A stretch of 60,321 bases of DNA from Methylobacterium thuringiense (GCF_022179645.1 NZ_BPRA01000019.1:1-60321), one strand, 5' to 3'; shown: positions 1-8,710, counted from the stretch's first letter. The notes: generated by a model from the sequence alone, not told the origin. A program made the numbers and translations.

Positions 1-58
1 CGATCGAAATGCAGCGTGATCTAGATCTGACCGAATTTCGAGCAGGGACTTGATCGAC

Positions 59-925
59 ATGGCCATCCAGCCGATCATCATCAAGAAGGTCAAGAAGGCC
101 GCTCATGCACACCACGGCGGGGCCTGGAAGATCGCCTATGCGGACTTCGTGACCGCCATGATGGCGTTCTTTCTGCTGATGTGGCTGATCAGCATGACGA
201 CGCCGGAGCAGAAGGTCGGTTTGGCGGAATACTTCGCGCCGGCGGCTTTGAGCCCTGCAAACAGTGGCGCCGGCGGAATGCTGTACGGCACCTCCCTGGA
301 CACTTCGGGCAACAAGCTGTCCACGCCGCGCGACGCAGCGAGGGGCTCTGCCGAGCAAGAGGACAGAGCGCGCCCGACCAGTCCGGGCCGCGCCAGCGAT
401 CTCGATGCCAGCCACCCGGCCGCCAGCGCGCAGGCCAACGACAGCGCCATAGCCAGCCTCCGGCAGGCGCTGCAGAAGATGCCCGACATTGCCGAGCTGT
501 CGCGCAACATCGTGATCGAGCCGACCAAAGAGGGCGTGAACGTTTCCCTCGTGGACCAGGACGGCCGCTCCATGTTCCGCGAGGGCTCCGTCGACCCCTA
601 CGAGCGCACCCGTCGCGTGCTGGAGGCGCTCGCGCCCGCCCTGCGCCGGCTGCCCAATCGCCTGTCGATAACCGGCCACACGGCCGCCGCGCGCCCGGGC
701 TCGGCGCGGGCCGCCGAACCCTGGAACCTCACCGCCGGGCGTGCGCTCGCCGTGCGCGAAATCCTGTCGGGTGCCGGGGTTCCCAACGACAACGTCGATT
801 CCGTCGTGGGACGCGCCGACACGCAGCCGGTTTTCCCCGACAATCCCTACATCGCGCCGAACCGACGGGTGACGATCACTCTGCTCGATGCGAGCCCGCC
901 GGTGCCCCCGAATTTTCTTCGCTGA
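59..925 (+). CDS. motB: Flagellar motor stator protein MotB
   Basis: MotB is the peptidoglycan-anchored half of the MotA/MotB proton-driven flagellar stator. The N-terminus carries the family signature WKIAYADF, with the proton-binding Asp in YADF (residue 29 from this ATG), running into one membrane span of about 18 residues (VTAMMAFFLLMWLI). The region of about 60-150 is Ala/Ser/Pro-rich linker. The C-terminal ~120 residues are an OmpA-like peptidoglycan-binding domain (LSITGHTAA, then NPYIAPNRRVTI). An in-frame TTG at 50 would add three residues. I prefer the ATG at 59 because its spacing from the purine-rich GCAGGGA is acceptable and ATG is the stronger start. Length is normal for MotB. 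motA is not adjacent in the visible sequence; only 58 bases precede the gene and its 5' neighbour is unknown. Confidence 0.93.
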   Translation: MAIQPIIIKKVKKAAHAHHGGAWKIAYADFVTAMMAFFLLMWLISMTTPEQKVGLAEYFAPAALSPANSGAGGMLYGTSLDTSGNKLSTPRDAARGSAEQEDRARPTSPGRASDLDASHPAASAQANDSAIASLRQALQKMPDIAELSRNIVIEPTKEGVNVSLVDQDGRSMFREGSVDPYERTRRVLEALAPALRRLPNRLSITGHTAAARPGSARAAEPWNLTAGRALAVREILSGAGVPNDNVDSVVGRADTQPVFPDNPYIAPNRRVTITLLDASPPVPPNFLR

Positions 926-1605
926 CGACAAGGGACCTCGAAACCCTCGAGCTGATTGCAACCGCAGGGCGCGCAGGCGCGGCAGACAGGTTCGCGTAGC
1001 AAATCACCGACGCCGGCCGAGCAGAATTGGTCGAGCGTTACGGGCCTTCGCCGGAGCGAGGATGGGTCGCTCCTTCAAAAGCTGAACGATGAGCGAACTC
1101 CGCCACCCGGTCCAAGCCTAGTTGGCGGGGTAGGGCAATCCGATCCCGCGCCGCCGCCGAAAGCCTCGTTGTACCAGCGGCCGCGAGGGGTGCATGGCAA
1201 GACGTCCGCTTCCGGGCATCGCGTCTAGGAACCGGAACGACCGGGTCGGGTCGAAGCCGGGCGCGCCCAGCGGGTATGCAGTGTCGGCTTCCTATCACCC
1301 GCTCCCGCTGGCTGCCCATACGCACCCGCTGAGCCGGTAACGGGCCTCGGCCTCCACCTACGGGTTGCGCGTTATACCGTTTCCGATTGATTCCTTCGGC
1401 TTACCACTCCCCACCATCCTCGGACGGGTGGAGCGTCAACGGCACCCGATCCGGGGCCGAGCATAATGACGTCGCGAAGCGTCGAAACGTCTGCGCCGTT
1501 CGAATCGAGCCGCTGGCGCGGCCCTTGTCAACGCTAGGTCCCGGATCACCTTCCACTGCGTTCCAGGCGTCCGGGAAAGGGCCGTGGCATCGAACGGAAA
1601 CGGGT
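926..1605. other. Gap without a convincing gene
   Basis: About 680 bases follow motB with only short, arginine/proline-rich open frames on both strands and no recognisable domain, tRNA or rRNA. The one structured element is a dispersed repeat near 1372-1431 (separate entry). The stretch could hold the motB terminator and decayed sequence. Confidence 0.5.
1372..1431 (+). repeat. Dispersed repeat, copy A (TTATACCGTTTCCG element with hairpin)
   Basis: The core TTATACCGTTTCCG at 1372-1385 continues as ATTGATTCCTTCGGC to 1400. A small hairpin follows, CCACC at 1411-1415 pairing with GGTGG at 1427-1431. The same core, the related TTGAATCATTCGGC and a CCACCT/AGGTGG hairpin occur in inverted orientation at 36851-36916. 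Two independent copies with the same order of parts in non-coding DNA indicate a small dispersed repeat family. Confidence 0.6.
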
Positions 1606-1788
1606 TCAGATCGCGGATTTGCCCGGATCCGGCTCGGCGGCGGCATCCTCCCGGATCGGGCCGCCGAAGAAGGTCGAGGGTTCGGAGCGCCATTGGCCGG
1701 TCTCCGGGTTCTCCGCCCGCCGGTGCGCCCAGAGCATCATCACGGCGACGAGGAGCCAGGAACACCCGATCCCGATGAAGAACGACAT
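1606..1788 (-). CDS. Small single-span membrane protein, 60 aa
   Basis: Unrecognised. The predicted peptide begins MSFFIGIGCSW and has one hydrophobic segment (about residues 3-21), followed by AHRRAEN and a hydrophilic tail rich in Pro, Asp and Glu. Positive residues directly after the span suggest a cytoplasmic C-terminus. The ATG is preceded on the minus strand by GGGAG about nine bases upstream, a good ribosome-binding site. It is divergent from the DUF3311/symporter pair, so the 1789-1974 interval probably holds both promoters. Similar short membrane ORFs are common in this group of bacteria. Function unknown; real-gene status rests on the RBS and the clean hydrophobic segment. Confidence 0.5.
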   Translation of the reverse strand: MSFFIGIGCSWLLVAVMMLWAHRRAENPETGQWRSEPSTFFGGPIREDAAAEPDPGKSAI

Positions 1789-1974
1789 GCGACGTCACTC
1801 CCGTGCGGCCGATCCGCGATCCCGCCATGATAGGGGGCGCCCCGCGGCCGGCAAGGCTTGCCATTGCGCAGGTTCCCGAGAAGGCTCGCACCGGCGCGAA
1901 ACCTGCCTCCGGCCGGAGGGCCCGACGCGCGACGATCGGCCCGAACCGTTCCTGCCCTCGATCCCCGGTGACGC

Positions 1975-2172
1975 ATGAAACACCTGAAATGGCTCGGCCT
2001 GCTGCCGTTCCTCGGCATGCTCGGGGGGCCGTTCGTGCTGAACCGCGTCGAGCCGATGGTGTTCGGCATGCCGCTGCTGCTGGCCTGGCTCGTCGGCTGC
2101 GTGGTCGCGAGCTCAGGCGTCATGGGCCTGATCTATCTCTGCGATCCGGCCCGCCGGGAGATCGAGCATTGA
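1975..2172 (+). CDS. DUF3311-type small membrane protein, symporter partner
   Basis: A 65-residue protein with two hydrophobic spans (about 6-25 and 30-52) and the family-like ending of a short charged tail (CDPARREIEH). DUF3311 proteins are typically encoded directly upstream of a sodium:solute symporter, and that is the arrangement here: its TGA overlaps the symporter start (TTGA at 2169-2172), implying translational coupling. It probably acts as an accessory subunit or assembly partner of the transporter in the inner membrane. This role is inferred from conserved pairing, not demonstrated by sequence. Confidence 0.75.
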   Translation: MKHLKWLGLLPFLGMLGGPFVLNRVEPMVFGMPLLLAWLVGCVVASSGVMGLIYLCDPARREIEH

Positions 2173-3638
2173 ACGCCGCGCTGCCGATCATCGCGCTCGC
2201 CGTCGTCGTCATCCTCGGCCTCGGCCTGTGGGCGCGCTCCGGCCACGACATGGATCTCGAACAATGGACGGTGGGCGGGCGCGGCTTCGGAACGATGCTC
2301 GTGTTCCTGCTGATGGCAGGCGAGGTCTACACCACCTTCACCTTCCTCGGCGCCTCGGGCTGGGCCTACGGGAAGGGCGGGCCGACCTACTACATCCTCT
2401 GCTACCTCTGCCTGATCTACCTGATCTCGTATTGGCTGCTGCCGCCTGTCTGGCGCTACGCCAAGGCGCGCAAGCTTTTTTCGCAGCCGGATTTCTTCGC
2501 GGCGAAATACGACAGCCCGGCCCTCGGCATCCTCGTGGCTTTGGTCGGGATCGTGGCGCTGGTCCCCTACATGGTGTTGCAGCTGAAAGGCCTCGGCATC
2601 ATCGTCGCGACCGCCTCGTACGGCGCGGTCTCGCCCACGGTCGCGATCTGGATCGGGGCCGGGACGGTGACGACCTACGTCATGGTGTCGGGCGTGCGCG
2701 GCTCCGCCTGGAACGCCGTCATCAAGGACGTGCTGATCCTGTCCGTGGTGGTCTTCCTCGGGCTCTACCTGCCTTGGCACTATTATGGCGGCATCGAGCC
2801 GATGTTCCGGGCGATCGACCAGGCCAAGCCGGGCTTCCTGGCGCTGCCGGAGCGGGGCCAGAGCGCCAGCTGGTTCGCCTCGACCACGCTGCTGACGGCG
2901 CTCGGCGGCTGGATGTTCCCGCACATCTTCGGCTCGGTCTACACGGCGCGCGAGGCCAACGTGTTTCGCCGCAACGCGGTGTTTCTGCCGCTCTACCAGC
3001 TGATGCTGCTGTTCGTGTTCTTCGCGGGTTTTGCGGCGGTGCTGCAGGTGCCCGGTTTGAAAGGGCCGGATGTCGACCTCGCGCTGTTCAAGCTCGCGAT
3101 CGAGACGTTTCCGCCCTGGTTCGTCGGGGTGATCGGCGCGACCGGCGTGTTCACGGCCCTGGTGCCGGGCTCGATGATCCTGATCTCGGGCGCGACCCTC
3201 GTGGCGCACAACCTCTACCGGCCGCTGCGCCCCGCCGCGACGGATGCCTCCACCGGCCGGCTCGCCAAGCTGGTGGCGCCGGTCCTGGCGCTGGTCTGCG
3301 TCGGCTTCACCCTGCAGGGCGGCGAGACCATCGTGCAGCTGCTGCTGATGGGCTACGCCTTCGTCACGCAGCTGTTTCCCGCGCTGCTCGCGAGCCTGAT
3401 GGCGCGCAATCCGCTGAGCAAGCAGGGGGCGGCGGCGGGAATCGTGGTGGGGGTCGGAACCGTGGCGGCGACCGCGCTCGGCGGTCACACGATGGCGACG
3501 CTGTTTCCAGGCCTGCCGGGGCCGGTTCAGGATCTCAACATCGGCATCGTCGCGCTGGCGCTGAACGTCGCCGTGGCGATGGTCGTCAGTCTTACGACGC
3601 GGCGGAGGGTTGCCGCCGCGCAGGCGCTCGCGAAGTGA
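2169..3638 (+). CDS. Sodium:solute symporter family (SSS) permease
   Basis: A 489-residue polytopic inner-membrane protein of the SSS fold, with about 13 hydrophobic spans from LPIIALAVVVILGL at the N-terminus to a final span ending at the RRR-containing tail. The segment GRGFGTMLVFLLMAGEVYTTFTFLGASGWAYGKG spans the typical first helices of SSS proteins. The frame stays open upstream to 1803, but the upstream residues are Arg/Pro-rich and unlike the family. The TTG at 2169 overlaps the DUF3311 stop and has GGGAG (about 2157-2161) at proper spacing, so that start is chosen. The substrate cannot be read from sequence; relatives of this DUF3311-linked class move small organic acids or amino acids with Na+. 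Confidence 0.85.
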   Translation: MNAALPIIALAVVVILGLGLWARSGHDMDLEQWTVGGRGFGTMLVFLLMAGEVYTTFTFLGASGWAYGKGGPTYYILCYLCLIYLISYWLLPPVWRYAKARKLFSQPDFFAAKYDSPALGILVALVGIVALVPYMVLQLKGLGIIVATASYGAVSPTVAIWIGAGTVTTYVMVSGVRGSAWNAVIKDVLILSVVVFLGLYLPWHYYGGIEPMFRAIDQAKPGFLALPERGQSASWFASTTLLTALGGWMFPHIFGSVYTAREANVFRRNAVFLPLYQLMLLFVFFAGFAAVLQVPGLKGPDVDLALFKLAIETFPPWFVGVIGATGVFTALVPGSMILISGATLVAHNLYRPLRPAATDASTGRLAKLVAPVLALVCVGFTLQGGETIVQLLLMGYAFVTQLFPALLASLMARNPLSKQGAAAGIVVGVGTVAATALGGHTMATLFPGLPGPVQDLNIGIVALALNVAVAMVVSLTTRRRVAAAQALAK

Positions 3639-3641
3639 GCG

Positions 3642-3794
3642 TCAGGCGGCGCGTGCTGCGGCGTGGTGGCGATAGAGGCCCCGGACGGCGGAGAACGGGA
3701 GCAGGAGGGCCTTCACCACGGCGGTGACGGCCAGGACGGCGAGAACCGGCAGGATCGCTACGCAGATTCCGATCACGGGCATCGCAAGCTCCAT
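3642..3794 (-). CDS. Small membrane protein, 50 aa
   Basis: On the minus strand an ATG at 3794 opens a 50-codon frame ending at TGA (3642-3644). The peptide starts MELAMPVIGICVA and is hydrophobic to about residue 34, with a Lys at 28 and a basic tail (GLYRHHAAARAA), so it has one long or two short membrane segments. The stop lies four bases beyond the symporter stop on the opposite strand. It lies 94 bases downstream of xerC on the same strand and could be its distal partner. No family recognised. The RBS is weak (GCGAAAAA), so the call rests mainly on the hydrophobic pattern and fit in the gap. Confidence 0.42.
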   Translation of the reverse strand: MELAMPVIGICVAILPVLAVLAVTAVVKALLLPFSAVRGLYRHHAAARAA

Positions 3795-3888
3795 TTTTTC
3801 GCGGCGACGCCGTGGCGTTGCCTGGGGGTGACATACCGCGACGCAATCGCGGCAATACGAAGGACGGCTTCCGCATTCCTGCGGAATT

Positions 3889-4923
3889 CTACCGAGCCGG
3901 GAAATCCGATCCGGCTCCCGGCCCGGCTGCGGCGATCCGGCCGGCGCGCGGATGAGCTGCGTCGAAGGCGTTCATCAGGCGGTCGGCATCGACGCGGGTG
4001 TAGAGCTGGGTGGTCGAGAGCGACGCGTGGCCGAGCAGTTCCTGGATCGCCCGCAACTCGCCCTGGCGGGCAAGCAGATGCGTCGCGAAGGAGTGGCGCA
4101 GAGCATGCGGTGTCGCGCTGTCGGGCAGGCCGAGGGCGCCGCGCAGGGCCGCCATGGCGTATTGCACGACGCGCGGCGAGAGCGGCCCGCCCTTCACGCC
4201 GACGAAGAGCGGCCCGTCGGGAGCGAGGGGATGCGGGCAGGCGCCGAGATAGGCGGCGACGGCCTGGGAGACCGCCGGCAGCACCGGCACGGCGCGGGTC
4301 TTGCCGCCCTTGCCGAGGACGCGGACCTCGTCGATTCCCGGTTCCGGCGCGTCCTTGCGGGCGATGCCCAGCGCTTCCGAGATGCGCAGGCCCGAGCCGT
4401 AGAGCAGAGCGATCACCGCCGCGTCGCGGGCGAGCACCCAGGGCGCGCGGTCGCCGTCGGGGCGGCTCTCGGAGCGGGTGACGGCGATGGCGGACTCCAT
4501 CGAGAGCGGCCGCGGCAGGCGGCGCTCGACCTTGGGCGAGCGCACCGCGCCGAGCGCCGCGACGCCGCCATGGCCCTCGCGTTCGAGATGGCGGGCGAAG
4601 GAGCGGATGCCGGCCAGCACCCGCATCAGCGAGCGCCCGGTCAGGCCGTCGGCACGCCGCGCTGCCATGAAGCCGCGCACGTCGCGGGGTTTCAGGGCGA
4701 CGAGTCTCGGAATCGTCGGCGTGCCGGTGCGGCGGTCGAGATGGCTCAGGAACTGGTGCAGGTCGCGGGCATAGGCCTCGCAGGTGTTGGCGGCCATCCG
4801 CCGCTCGCGGGCGAGGCCGTCGATCCAGGCCTCGGCCGTGGCGCGGAGCAACGCGTCGCCGGCAAACGACACACGGTCGCGGTCGTCGGCGGGATCGTCC
4901 GAGGGGGAGGGGAGGGCTGCCAT
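3889..4923 (-). CDS. xerC: Tyrosine site-specific recombinase XerC
   Basis: XerC acts with XerD at dif to resolve chromosome dimers. The 344-residue protein has an N-terminal SAM-like core-binding domain (about 20-125, containing ANTCEAYARDLHQFL) and a C-terminal catalytic domain. The full active-site set is visible: Arg180 (SGLRISEAL), Lys205 (LGKGGKTR), His273 and Arg276 (PHALRH), His299 (LLGHASLSTTQ) and the nucleophile Tyr308 (TQLYTR). It is about 45 residues longer than E. coli XerC because of N- and C-terminal extensions (C-terminal part Ala/Gly-rich). Adjacent genes are not phage-like, which favours XerC over a phage integrase. Start is the ATG at 4923; a terminator lies between it and the upstream minus-strand gene, so it is probably its own transcription unit. 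Confidence 0.9.
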   Translation of the reverse strand: MAALPSPSDDPADDRDRVSFAGDALLRATAEAWIDGLARERRMAANTCEAYARDLHQFLSHLDRRTGTPTIPRLVALKPRDVRGFMAARRADGLTGRSLMRVLAGIRSFARHLEREGHGGVAALGAVRSPKVERRLPRPLSMESAIAVTRSESRPDGDRAPWVLARDAAVIALLYGSGLRISEALGIARKDAPEPGIDEVRVLGKGGKTRAVPVLPAVSQAVAAYLGACPHPLAPDGPLFVGVKGGPLSPRVVQYAMAALRGALGLPDSATPHALRHSFATHLLARQGELRAIQELLGHASLSTTQLYTRVDADRLMNAFDAAHPRAGRIAAAGPGAGSDFPAR

Positions 4924-4992
4924 CGCTGGCGCCCATCAGGGGACGTTATGGTTGAGGAGGCGTTAACGCCGGGCCGGTCGTAGGCGCCCACG

Positions 4993-5018
4993 AAAAAGCG
5001 CGCCCGAGGGGCGCGCTT
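4993..5018 (-). terminator. Rho-independent terminator of the kinase/GGDEF-EAL unit
   Basis: AAGCGCGCCC at 4996-5005 pairs with GGGCGCGCTT at 5009-5018 (10-bp stem, 3-base loop). Read on the minus strand the hairpin is followed by a run of five T (A-run at 4993-4997). It lies about 135 bases past the stop of the receiver-GGDEF-EAL gene and before xerC, which is where a terminator is needed. Confidence 0.75.
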
Positions 5019-5034
5019 GAGTTTCGATCGGTGG

Positions 5035-5057
5035 GACACTTCCTGGGAAGAAGTGTC
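5035..5057. other. Inverted repeat between terminator and GGDEF-EAL gene
   Basis: GACACTTC (5035-5042) and GAAGTGTC (5050-5057) form a perfect 8-bp inverted repeat with a 7-base spacer. It lies 3' of the receiver-GGDEF-EAL gene, upstream of its terminator. It could stabilise the mRNA 3' end or help termination; no T-run follows on either strand. Confidence 0.5.
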
Positions 5058-5152
5058 GGGATCATAACCAAGCGCTGCCGACGCTCAAAGCGTATTCATT
5101 GTGCAGCTTGGGCCGAACGGCGGCAACTTGCCGCCGACGGCAGGCGCCGTCG

Positions 5153-7039
5153 TCAGAATCCGATCCGCTCGATGATCTTCCGGGCCTCGGTCGCGCTGAT
5201 CGGCATACTGAAGATGCGCCCCTGGACCTCGGTGCAGCCTTCGCCGGTCAGGTGGGCGAGCTGATCCTCGGTCTCGACGCCTTCGGCGATGGTCGGGATG
5301 CCGAAGCTCGTGCCGAGCCCCAGGATCGCGCTGACGATGGCGCTGCAGTCGCGGTTGCTGGTGACGTCCTCGATGAAGGAGCGGTCGATCTTGAGCTTGT
5401 CGAACTGGAACATCCGTAGATAGCTCAGGCTCGAATAGCCCGTGCCGAAATCGTCCATCGAGATGCGGACGCCCAGGGCACGAAGCTGGTTCAGCGTGTC
5501 GATGTTCTTGTCGGTCTTCTGCAGGAGGACCGATTCCGTGATCTCGATCTCGAGGCGCTCCGCCGGCAGGCCCGAATACGCCAGCGCGCTGATCACGGAC
5601 GGCACGAGGCTGCCGCGCATGAACTGCACCGACGAGACGTTGACCGCGATCGTGAGCGCCGCCGGCCAGCCCACCGCCTCGCGGCAGGCCTCGCGCAGCA
5701 CCCATTCGCCGATCGGAACGATCAGGCCGATCTCCTCCGCGAGCGGGATGAACTCGGCCGGCGAGACCATGCCGCGGGTCGGGTGGCGCCAGCGGATCAG
5801 CGCCTCGAAGCCGCAGACCTTGCGGGAACTGAGCGAGATCTGCGGCTGGTAGAAGACCTCGAACTGGCCGAGCCCCTGAGCGTTGCGCAGGTCGAGCTCC
5901 AGCGAGCGCCGGGCTTGGACATGGGCATCCATGGCCGGGTCGAAGATCCGGAAAGTGCCGCGGCCCTCGATCTTGGCGCGGTACATCGCGAGGTCGGCCG
6001 CCTTCAGCAGCTCTTCCGGGTCGTCGCCTGTGCCGGAGCCGATCACGATGCCGACGCTGGCGCCGATGGTGGTGAGGTGGCCGTGCACCTGTCGCTCGCG
6101 GCTCGCGATCTCGATCAGCCGGGTGGCGAGCGCGATGGCGCCCTCCGGCTGCTTGTTGCCGACCTGCAGGATGGCGAACTCGTCGCCGCCGAGCCGGGCG
6201 ATCCGGTCCGAGCGCTCCATGACGGCCCGGAAATCCTCGCCCACCGCCTGCAGCAGCATGTCGCCGATCGAGTGGCCGAGGGTATCGTTGACGCCCTTGA
6301 AGCCGTCGAGGTCGACGAACAGGATCGCGACGCACTGGCCGGGCTCGTTGCCGGTCGCCGCGATGCCGCTCACCAGCTCGTCGCGGAACTGGCGGCGGTT
6401 GGGCAGCCCGGTCAGCGGATCGTGGAAGGCGAGGAAGCGCGAGCGGGCTTCCGATTGCTGGCGCTGGACGATCTCGCCCTGGAGCTGCTGGTTGATCTCG
6501 ACGAGTTCGCGGGTCCGCTCCTCGACGCGCTGTTCGAGCTGGTCGTTGACCTGGCGGAGTTCCCTGGCGGCCGAGGCGATCTTCTCCTCCGCGCGCTTGC
6601 GGTCGACCTGGGCGTTCACCCGGGCCAGCGCCACCTCGAAGTCGACCGGCTTCGTGACGTAGTCGTTGGCCTCGAGGTTCAGCGCCTCGACGACGTTCTC
6701 GGACTCGGCCTTGGCCGTCACCATGATGACGGGGAGCTGCAGCGGGGTGTAGCGCGCCCGGATCGCCTTCAGCACGGCGATGCCGTCGATGTCCGGCATC
6801 ATCACGTCGAGCAGGATGACGTCGTAGCTGTGCCGCTCGATCATCTCGAGGGCGCGGGCGCCGCCGTCGGCCTCTGCGACCTCGAAGCCACGGCGGCTGA
6901 ACCGGCGCAGCAGGATCGTGCGGTTGTCGGCGATGTCGTCGACGATGAGCAGGCGCGCCGCCTTCTGCCGCTCGGCGACCGGGGCGTCTGCCTGCGCCGG
7001 AGCCGTCCGGTCGATCGCCAGGTTGTCGCGAAAGTTCAT
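5153..7039 (-). CDS. Response regulator with GGDEF and EAL domains
   Basis: A cytoplasmic cyclic-di-GMP protein of 628 residues. Domain order: REC (about 28-145; acidic pair DD34-35, phospho-acceptor Asp78 in LLDVMMPD, conserved Lys in VTKP), a coiled linker (about 150-195, EEKIASAARELRQVNDQLEQ), GGDEF (about 200-355, intact RLGGDEFAIL) and EAL (about 375-620, FEALIRWRHP, NVSSVQF, MDDFGTGYSSL, EGVET). Both catalytic signatures are intact, so it could be a bifunctional diguanylate cyclase/phosphodiesterase switched by phosphorylation. Its ATG overlaps the stop of the upstream kinase (ATGA at 7036-7039), so the two are translationally coupled and the kinase is the likely phosphodonor. The frame remains open upstream, but this Arg-rich stretch is the shadow of the kinase gene. 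Confidence 0.92.
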   Translation of the reverse strand: MNFRDNLAIDRTAPAQADAPVAERQKAARLLIVDDIADNRTILLRRFSRRGFEVAEADGGARALEMIERHSYDVILLDVMMPDIDGIAVLKAIRARYTPLQLPVIMVTAKAESENVVEALNLEANDYVTKPVDFEVALARVNAQVDRKRAEEKIASAARELRQVNDQLEQRVEERTRELVEINQQLQGEIVQRQQSEARSRFLAFHDPLTGLPNRRQFRDELVSGIAATGNEPGQCVAILFVDLDGFKGVNDTLGHSIGDMLLQAVGEDFRAVMERSDRIARLGGDEFAILQVGNKQPEGAIALATRLIEIASRERQVHGHLTTIGASVGIVIGSGTGDDPEELLKAADLAMYRAKIEGRGTFRIFDPAMDAHVQARRSLELDLRNAQGLGQFEVFYQPQISLSSRKVCGFEALIRWRHPTRGMVSPAEFIPLAEEIGLIVPIGEWVLREACREAVGWPAALTIAVNVSSVQFMRGSLVPSVISALAYSGLPAERLEIEITESVLLQKTDKNIDTLNQLRALGVRISMDDFGTGYSSLSYLRMFQFDKLKIDRSFIEDVTSNRDCSAIVSAILGLGTSFGIPTIAEGVETEDQLAHLTGEGCTEVQGRIFSMPISATEARKIIERIGF

Positions 7040-8475
7040 GAGAACTGGACCCCGAAATCGGCAGGCAGGTCGGCACGCGAGAAGGTGTGGTCGGGTCGTG
7101 AGGTTGCGTCGGCCAACGGCTCGGCGACTTCGGCCGGAATGCAGAAGCTGAACACCGAGCCGCGATCGATCTCGCTGGTGACGCCGATGCTGCCGCCCAT
7201 CAGGGTGCAGAGCTTCTGGCTGAGCGCGAGGCCGAGGCCGGTTCCGCCATAGTGCTGGGCCGTCGCCGCCGAGACCTGGCGGAAGTTCTGGAAGAGCCGG
7301 CCGATATCGCCCTGCGAGATGCCGATGCCGGTGTCGCGCACCCGCACGTCGAGCCAGGTGCCGGTCGGCTTGCGGTCCATCCGCACCGAGAGCGTGACGT
7401 TGCCGTTCTTCGTGAACTTGGCGGCGTTGCTGAGCAGGTTGACCAGGATCTGGCGCAGCTTGGTCTGGTCGGTCCGCATCGTTCCGAGGGCGGTGAGGTG
7501 CTGGACGGTGAGGGCGTTGCCGTTGCCGTCGGCGAGCGGCTTCACCGTGGCCACGACCTGGTCCAGCAGGCGGGCGAGATCGAAGGTCTCGACGTTCAGC
7601 TCGATCGTCTCCGCCTCGATCTTCGAGAGGTCGAGCACGTCGACCACCAGCGAGAGCAGGTGTCGGCCGGCGGCGTTGATGCTGCGCACGTCCTTCTGCT
7701 TGGTCGCGTCGCTGCCCGGCGGGATGTTCTCCAGGATCAGCTCGCTGTAGCCGATCACGGCGTTGAGCGGGGTGCGCAGCTCGTGGCTCATCTTGGCGAG
7801 GAACACCGACTTCGCCCGGTTGGCCGCCTCGGCGAGTTCCTTGACGACTTGGAGCTGCTCGTTCGCCGCAAGATAGCGCTCGGTCTCCTGCTCGATCTGC
7901 GAGCGCATCGACATGACATGCGAGTAGTAGATCGCCATCCAGGACATGTAGAGCGTCGCCGAGACGATCGAGACCCAACTCACGATCGCCAGATCGGCCA
8001 CCGGCACGATCTGCGGGAAGCCGTTGCTGAGATAGGCGACGAAGAACACAGTCACGTTGAGCGCGAACAGCCCGACGATCAGCAACTGCTGTTCGGAGAA
8101 GTAGAAGAACCCGAGCAGCAGGGCGATGATCAGCCACGGCAGGCAAGGCGAAGTCGCGCCGCCGTAATAGTAGGTTCCGAACAGTGCCGTGAAGGCCAGG
8201 AGCTCGACGGACAGAAACGCCGCGAGCTTGATGTTCTGCGTGTACTTGAGGACGAAGGGCAGCGTCCAGAACAGGCACACGCAGGCGATGACGGTGTAGC
8301 AGGGGAATCCGGGGTCGGGGTCGGTGCGATACAGGAACACGCACATCGACTGCGACATCAGCGGCCCCAACACGTGCGTCAGCACGAAATTGCGCGCGAC
8401 GGACAGGTCGGAGCGTTCGAGATGGGCGGACTGGGGAATGAACCAATCGACGATATGCTCAAGGCTGTGTCGCAT
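7036..8475 (-). CDS. Membrane sensor histidine kinase (YGGATSP sensor), copy 1
   Basis: A 479-residue kinase. Residues about 30-185 form roughly six membrane spans with the segment TYYYGGATSPCLPWL in the middle. A short coiled coil (about 190-225) leads to HisKA with the phospho-acceptor His231 (SHELRTPLNAVIGYSE), then HATPase_c with the N box (LLSNAAKFT), DTGIGIS and GGTGLGLALS. A TTG at 8505 could add ten residues. The ATG at 8475 is chosen because it aligns with the start of the divergent paralogue at 8711 (both reach VDWF within about 15 residues). It is the promoter-proximal gene of a two-gene unit with the receiver-GGDEF-EAL protein. The signal is unknown. Confidence 0.9.
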   Translation of the reverse strand: MRHSLEHIVDWFIPQSAHLERSDLSVARNFVLTHVLGPLMSQSMCVFLYRTDPDPGFPCYTVIACVCLFWTLPFVLKYTQNIKLAAFLSVELLAFTALFGTYYYGGATSPCLPWLIIALLLGFFYFSEQQLLIVGLFALNVTVFFVAYLSNGFPQIVPVADLAIVSWVSIVSATLYMSWMAIYYSHVMSMRSQIEQETERYLAANEQLQVVKELAEAANRAKSVFLAKMSHELRTPLNAVIGYSELILENIPPGSDATKQKDVRSINAAGRHLLSLVVDVLDLSKIEAETIELNVETFDLARLLDQVVATVKPLADGNGNALTVQHLTALGTMRTDQTKLRQILVNLLSNAAKFTKNGNVTLSVRMDRKPTGTWLDVRVRDTGIGISQGDIGRLFQNFRQVSAATAQHYGGTGLGLALSQKLCTLMGGSIGVTSEIDRGSVFSFCIPAEVAEPLADATSRPDHTFSRADLPADFGVQFS

Positions 8476-8710
8476 CGTCGCGGTCCGGCTTTCGTGGCCG
8501 CTCAAGTATGAGTTCAGACGTTAATTTTCAGTATATCGCTGCTCTTGTGCAGATAAATCGAGCCGTTAATTTGCGGTAAAACATAGATCAAACATATCCG
8601 AGACGTTAAGCATTCGAAGATATTGTGTGTTGCATGAATCCTCCGGCTGCGGTTGTGCGGATCGTCGTTCGGTCCGGCAGCAGGTCTGTCGGAGGCTCGG
8701 GAAGACATCC
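8476..8710. promoter_or_regulatory. Divergent promoter region between paralogous kinases
   Basis: This interval of about 235 bases is conspicuously AT-rich from 8518 to 8640 compared with the flanking genes and contains no gene. It must hold the promoters of both divergent kinase units. No perfect sigma-70 hexamer pair stands out; TTGCGG near 8570 is a possible -35 for the plus strand. Confidence 0.45.

Noticed and set aside
1803-2168. N-terminal extension of the symporter frame
   Set aside because: The added residues are Arg/Pro-rich and unlike SSS proteins; the TTG at 2169 overlaps the DUF3311 stop and has a good ribosome-binding site.
2133-3488. Long minus-strand frame opposite the symporter
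   Set aside because: Its translation is dominated by Arg, His, Gln and Asp with no hydrophobic or domain pattern; it is the high-GC shadow of the symporter gene.
3889-4923. Tyrosine recombinase as a phage or island integrase
   Set aside because: The sequence is XerC-like, no tRNA or att repeat adjoins it, and no mobile genes are nearby.
7040-8446. Continuation of the receiver-GGDEF-EAL frame upstream as a giant protein
   Set aside because: This stretch is the Arg-rich shadow of the kinase gene; the true start overlaps the kinase stop (ATGA).
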